Below are positions 5,308 through 6,384 of a DNA stretch of 6,384 bases, piece by piece. Position numbers and translations under genes: made by a program. Source of the DNA: Eubacteriales bacterium (lineage in GTDB: Bacteria; Bacillota; Clostridia; Christensenellales; CAG-138). The notes below the pieces were generated by a model. That model searched no databases. It saw nothing but the letters and a program-made list of their open reading frames with translations, and was not told the DNA's origin. The stretch spans positions 1 through 6,384 of the forward strand of contig JAQVRG010000012.1 of the NCBI GenBank assembly GCA_028701165.1, read 5' to 3'. Position 1 is the first letter of the stretch; each line of letters starts with the position of its first letter.

Positions 5308-6384
5308 CTAATCCGCCGTATCCAACCGTTGCCGCGCCACCAGCCGCGCGAAATGCCCATCCATGCCGATCAGTTGCGCATAGGCGCCGTCCTCCGCGAT
5401 CTTGCCGTCCTCAAGCACGATGATGCGATCGCAATGCTGTATCGTGGAAAGGCGGTGCGCGATCACGATGCGCGTGCATTTCAGACTGTCCAAAGAATCC
5501 GATACAATACGCTGCGTAATATTGTCAAGCGCGCTGGTCGCCTCGTCAAACATCAGTACCTTGGGATTGGGCGCTATGGCGCGCGCGATCATGAGGCGCT
5601 GCCTTTGGCCGCCGGATATGCCGCCGCTCCCCTCCGAAATGATGGTGTGCATTCCCATGGGCATGCGCCGGATATCCTCCGCGATACCCGCCATTTCCGC
5701 CGCGCGCCACGCATCGTCCAGCGTAAGCCAGGGTGCTGAAATGACGATGTTGGAAAAAATATCGCCCTGAAACAGCTTCCCGTTTTGCATCACTACGCCG
5801 ATATTGCGGCGCAGGGAGCGCAGATCCACATCCGCTATGTCCTTGCCGTCATAATATACGGTGCCCTTTTGCGGCTTTTCAAAGCCCAGCAGCAGGCGCA
5901 TCAGCGTGGATTTGCCGCAGCCGGTACGCCCCACGACGGCAACATACTGCCCCGGCCGTATCGTAAGCGAAAAGTCATCCAGCACCAGCGGCATATCCTC
6001 CGTATAGCGGAAGGACACATGGCTCACCTCAACGCCGCCGCCAATGCGCGTAAGCACCTTCTTGCCGTCCGCTACCTCCGGCACGGTTTGCAGGATCGGC
6101 TCCAACAGATGCAGCACCGAGCGGATGTTGGCTACGCTTAGCGCCATGCCCGCCAAAGCGGAAAAAGCGGCGCTGAGCATACCGTAGGCAGTGTTGAACG
6201 CCATGTAATCCGCCACGGATATGCGGCTTCGGGCGGCGCAGTAATACAGCACGATGGTTCCGGCCAGCGTGACCGCGGTAATAAGGCTCGCGTTGATCTT
6301 CAGCACAAAGGGCGGGTCATAGGCGATCGAGGCAAGCTCCTTGTAGGCGCGCGCCCATTTGGTGAAGGCGCGTCGCTCCGCGCC
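5308..6384 (-). CDS. NHLM-type bacteriocin/RiPP exporter, ABC permease-ATPase (3' part)
   Basis: The frame stays open to the window edge, so the gene is incomplete at its 5' end. An in-frame GTG at 6304-6306 is internal, not the start. The visible 358 residues begin GAERRAFTKWARAY, the end of an exporter transmembrane domain. Two membrane segments follow at about 31-49 and 60-85, with the family-like VADYMAFNTAYG. The ATPase has A-loop Y127 (FRY), Walker A GRTGCGKST at 152-160, Q200, signature SGGQR at 257-261, Walker B VLMFDEATSALD at 276-287 and H310 in IAHRLST. All catalytic residues look intact. The linker and ATPase resemble the second ABC protein of NHLM systems, which usually pairs with a peptidase-bearing ABC protein. 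Whether this one has a peptidase domain lies beyond the window. Its likely cargo is encoded 82 bases downstream. Confidence 0.88.
   Translation of the reverse strand, partial: GAERRAFTKWARAYKELASIAYDPPFVLKINASLITAVTLAGTIVLYYCAARSRISVADYMAFNTAYGMLSAAFSALAGMALSVANIRSVLHLLEPILQTVPEVADGKKVLTRIGGGVEVSHVSFRYTEDMPLVLDDFSLTIRPGQYVAVVGRTGCGKSTLMRLLLGFEKPQKGTVYYDGKDIADVDLRSLRRNIGVVMQNGKLFQGDIFSNIVISAPWLTLDDAWRAAEMAGIAEDIRRMPMGMHTIISEGSGGISGGQRQRLMIARAIAPNPKVLMFDEATSALDNITQRIVSDSLDSLKCTRIVIAHRLSTIQHCDRIIVLEDGKIAEDGAYAQLIGMDGHFARLVARQRLDTAD

Noticed and set aside
6304..6306. GTG as the start of the ABC exporter gene
   Set aside because: The frame continues without a stop to the window end, and the upstream residues (GAERRAFTKWARAY) match the exporter transmembrane domain, so this codon is an internal valine.

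Overview
The window looks like chromosomal DNA from a fairly GC-rich member of the Bacillota, most likely a Clostridia-type anaerobe. The grounds are the ylxM-ffh gene pair, a BioY/BirA pair in which BirA keeps its DNA-binding domain, a three-segment Gram-positive style cardiolipin synthase, and an NHLM-type peptide exporter beside a double-glycine leader peptide. The species cannot be named from this sequence. Coding density is high. No tRNA, rRNA, insertion sequence or CRISPR array was seen.

Layout. Minus strand, 6-1659: ylxM then ffh, overlapping by 11 bases, encode the signal recognition particle GTPase and its small helix-turn-helix partner. Their promoter lies at 1708-1735. Its -35 box is built into the 3' arm of the intrinsic terminator (1721-1753) of the upstream cardiolipin synthase gene (1788-3353, minus). 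Then comes a 161-base divergent intergenic region (3354-3514) with a promoter on each side. In it, a BirA-like operator (3428-3459) covers the -35 box of bioY. bioY (3515-4048, plus), the substrate-binding subunit of a biotin ECF transporter, runs tail to tail into birA (4029-4994, minus), the biotin ligase/repressor, with a 20-base overlap.

The right end is the accessory part. A 67-residue protein at 5022-5225 (minus) joins a textbook double-glycine export leader to a C4 zinc-ribbon-like domain. It lies just downstream of the 3' part of an ABC exporter gene (5308-6384, minus, cut by the window edge) that resembles the second ABC protein of NHLM bacteriocin/RiPP export systems. Exporter, peptide and birA share strand and close spacing, so they may be one transcript.

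How the genes fit together: BirA attaches biotin to acceptor proteins and, when biotin is plentiful, probably represses bioY at the proposed operator. YlxM/Ffh and cardiolipin synthase are membrane-biogenesis housekeeping genes. The exporter and small peptide form a separate secretion unit. The peptide is the least conventional item here.
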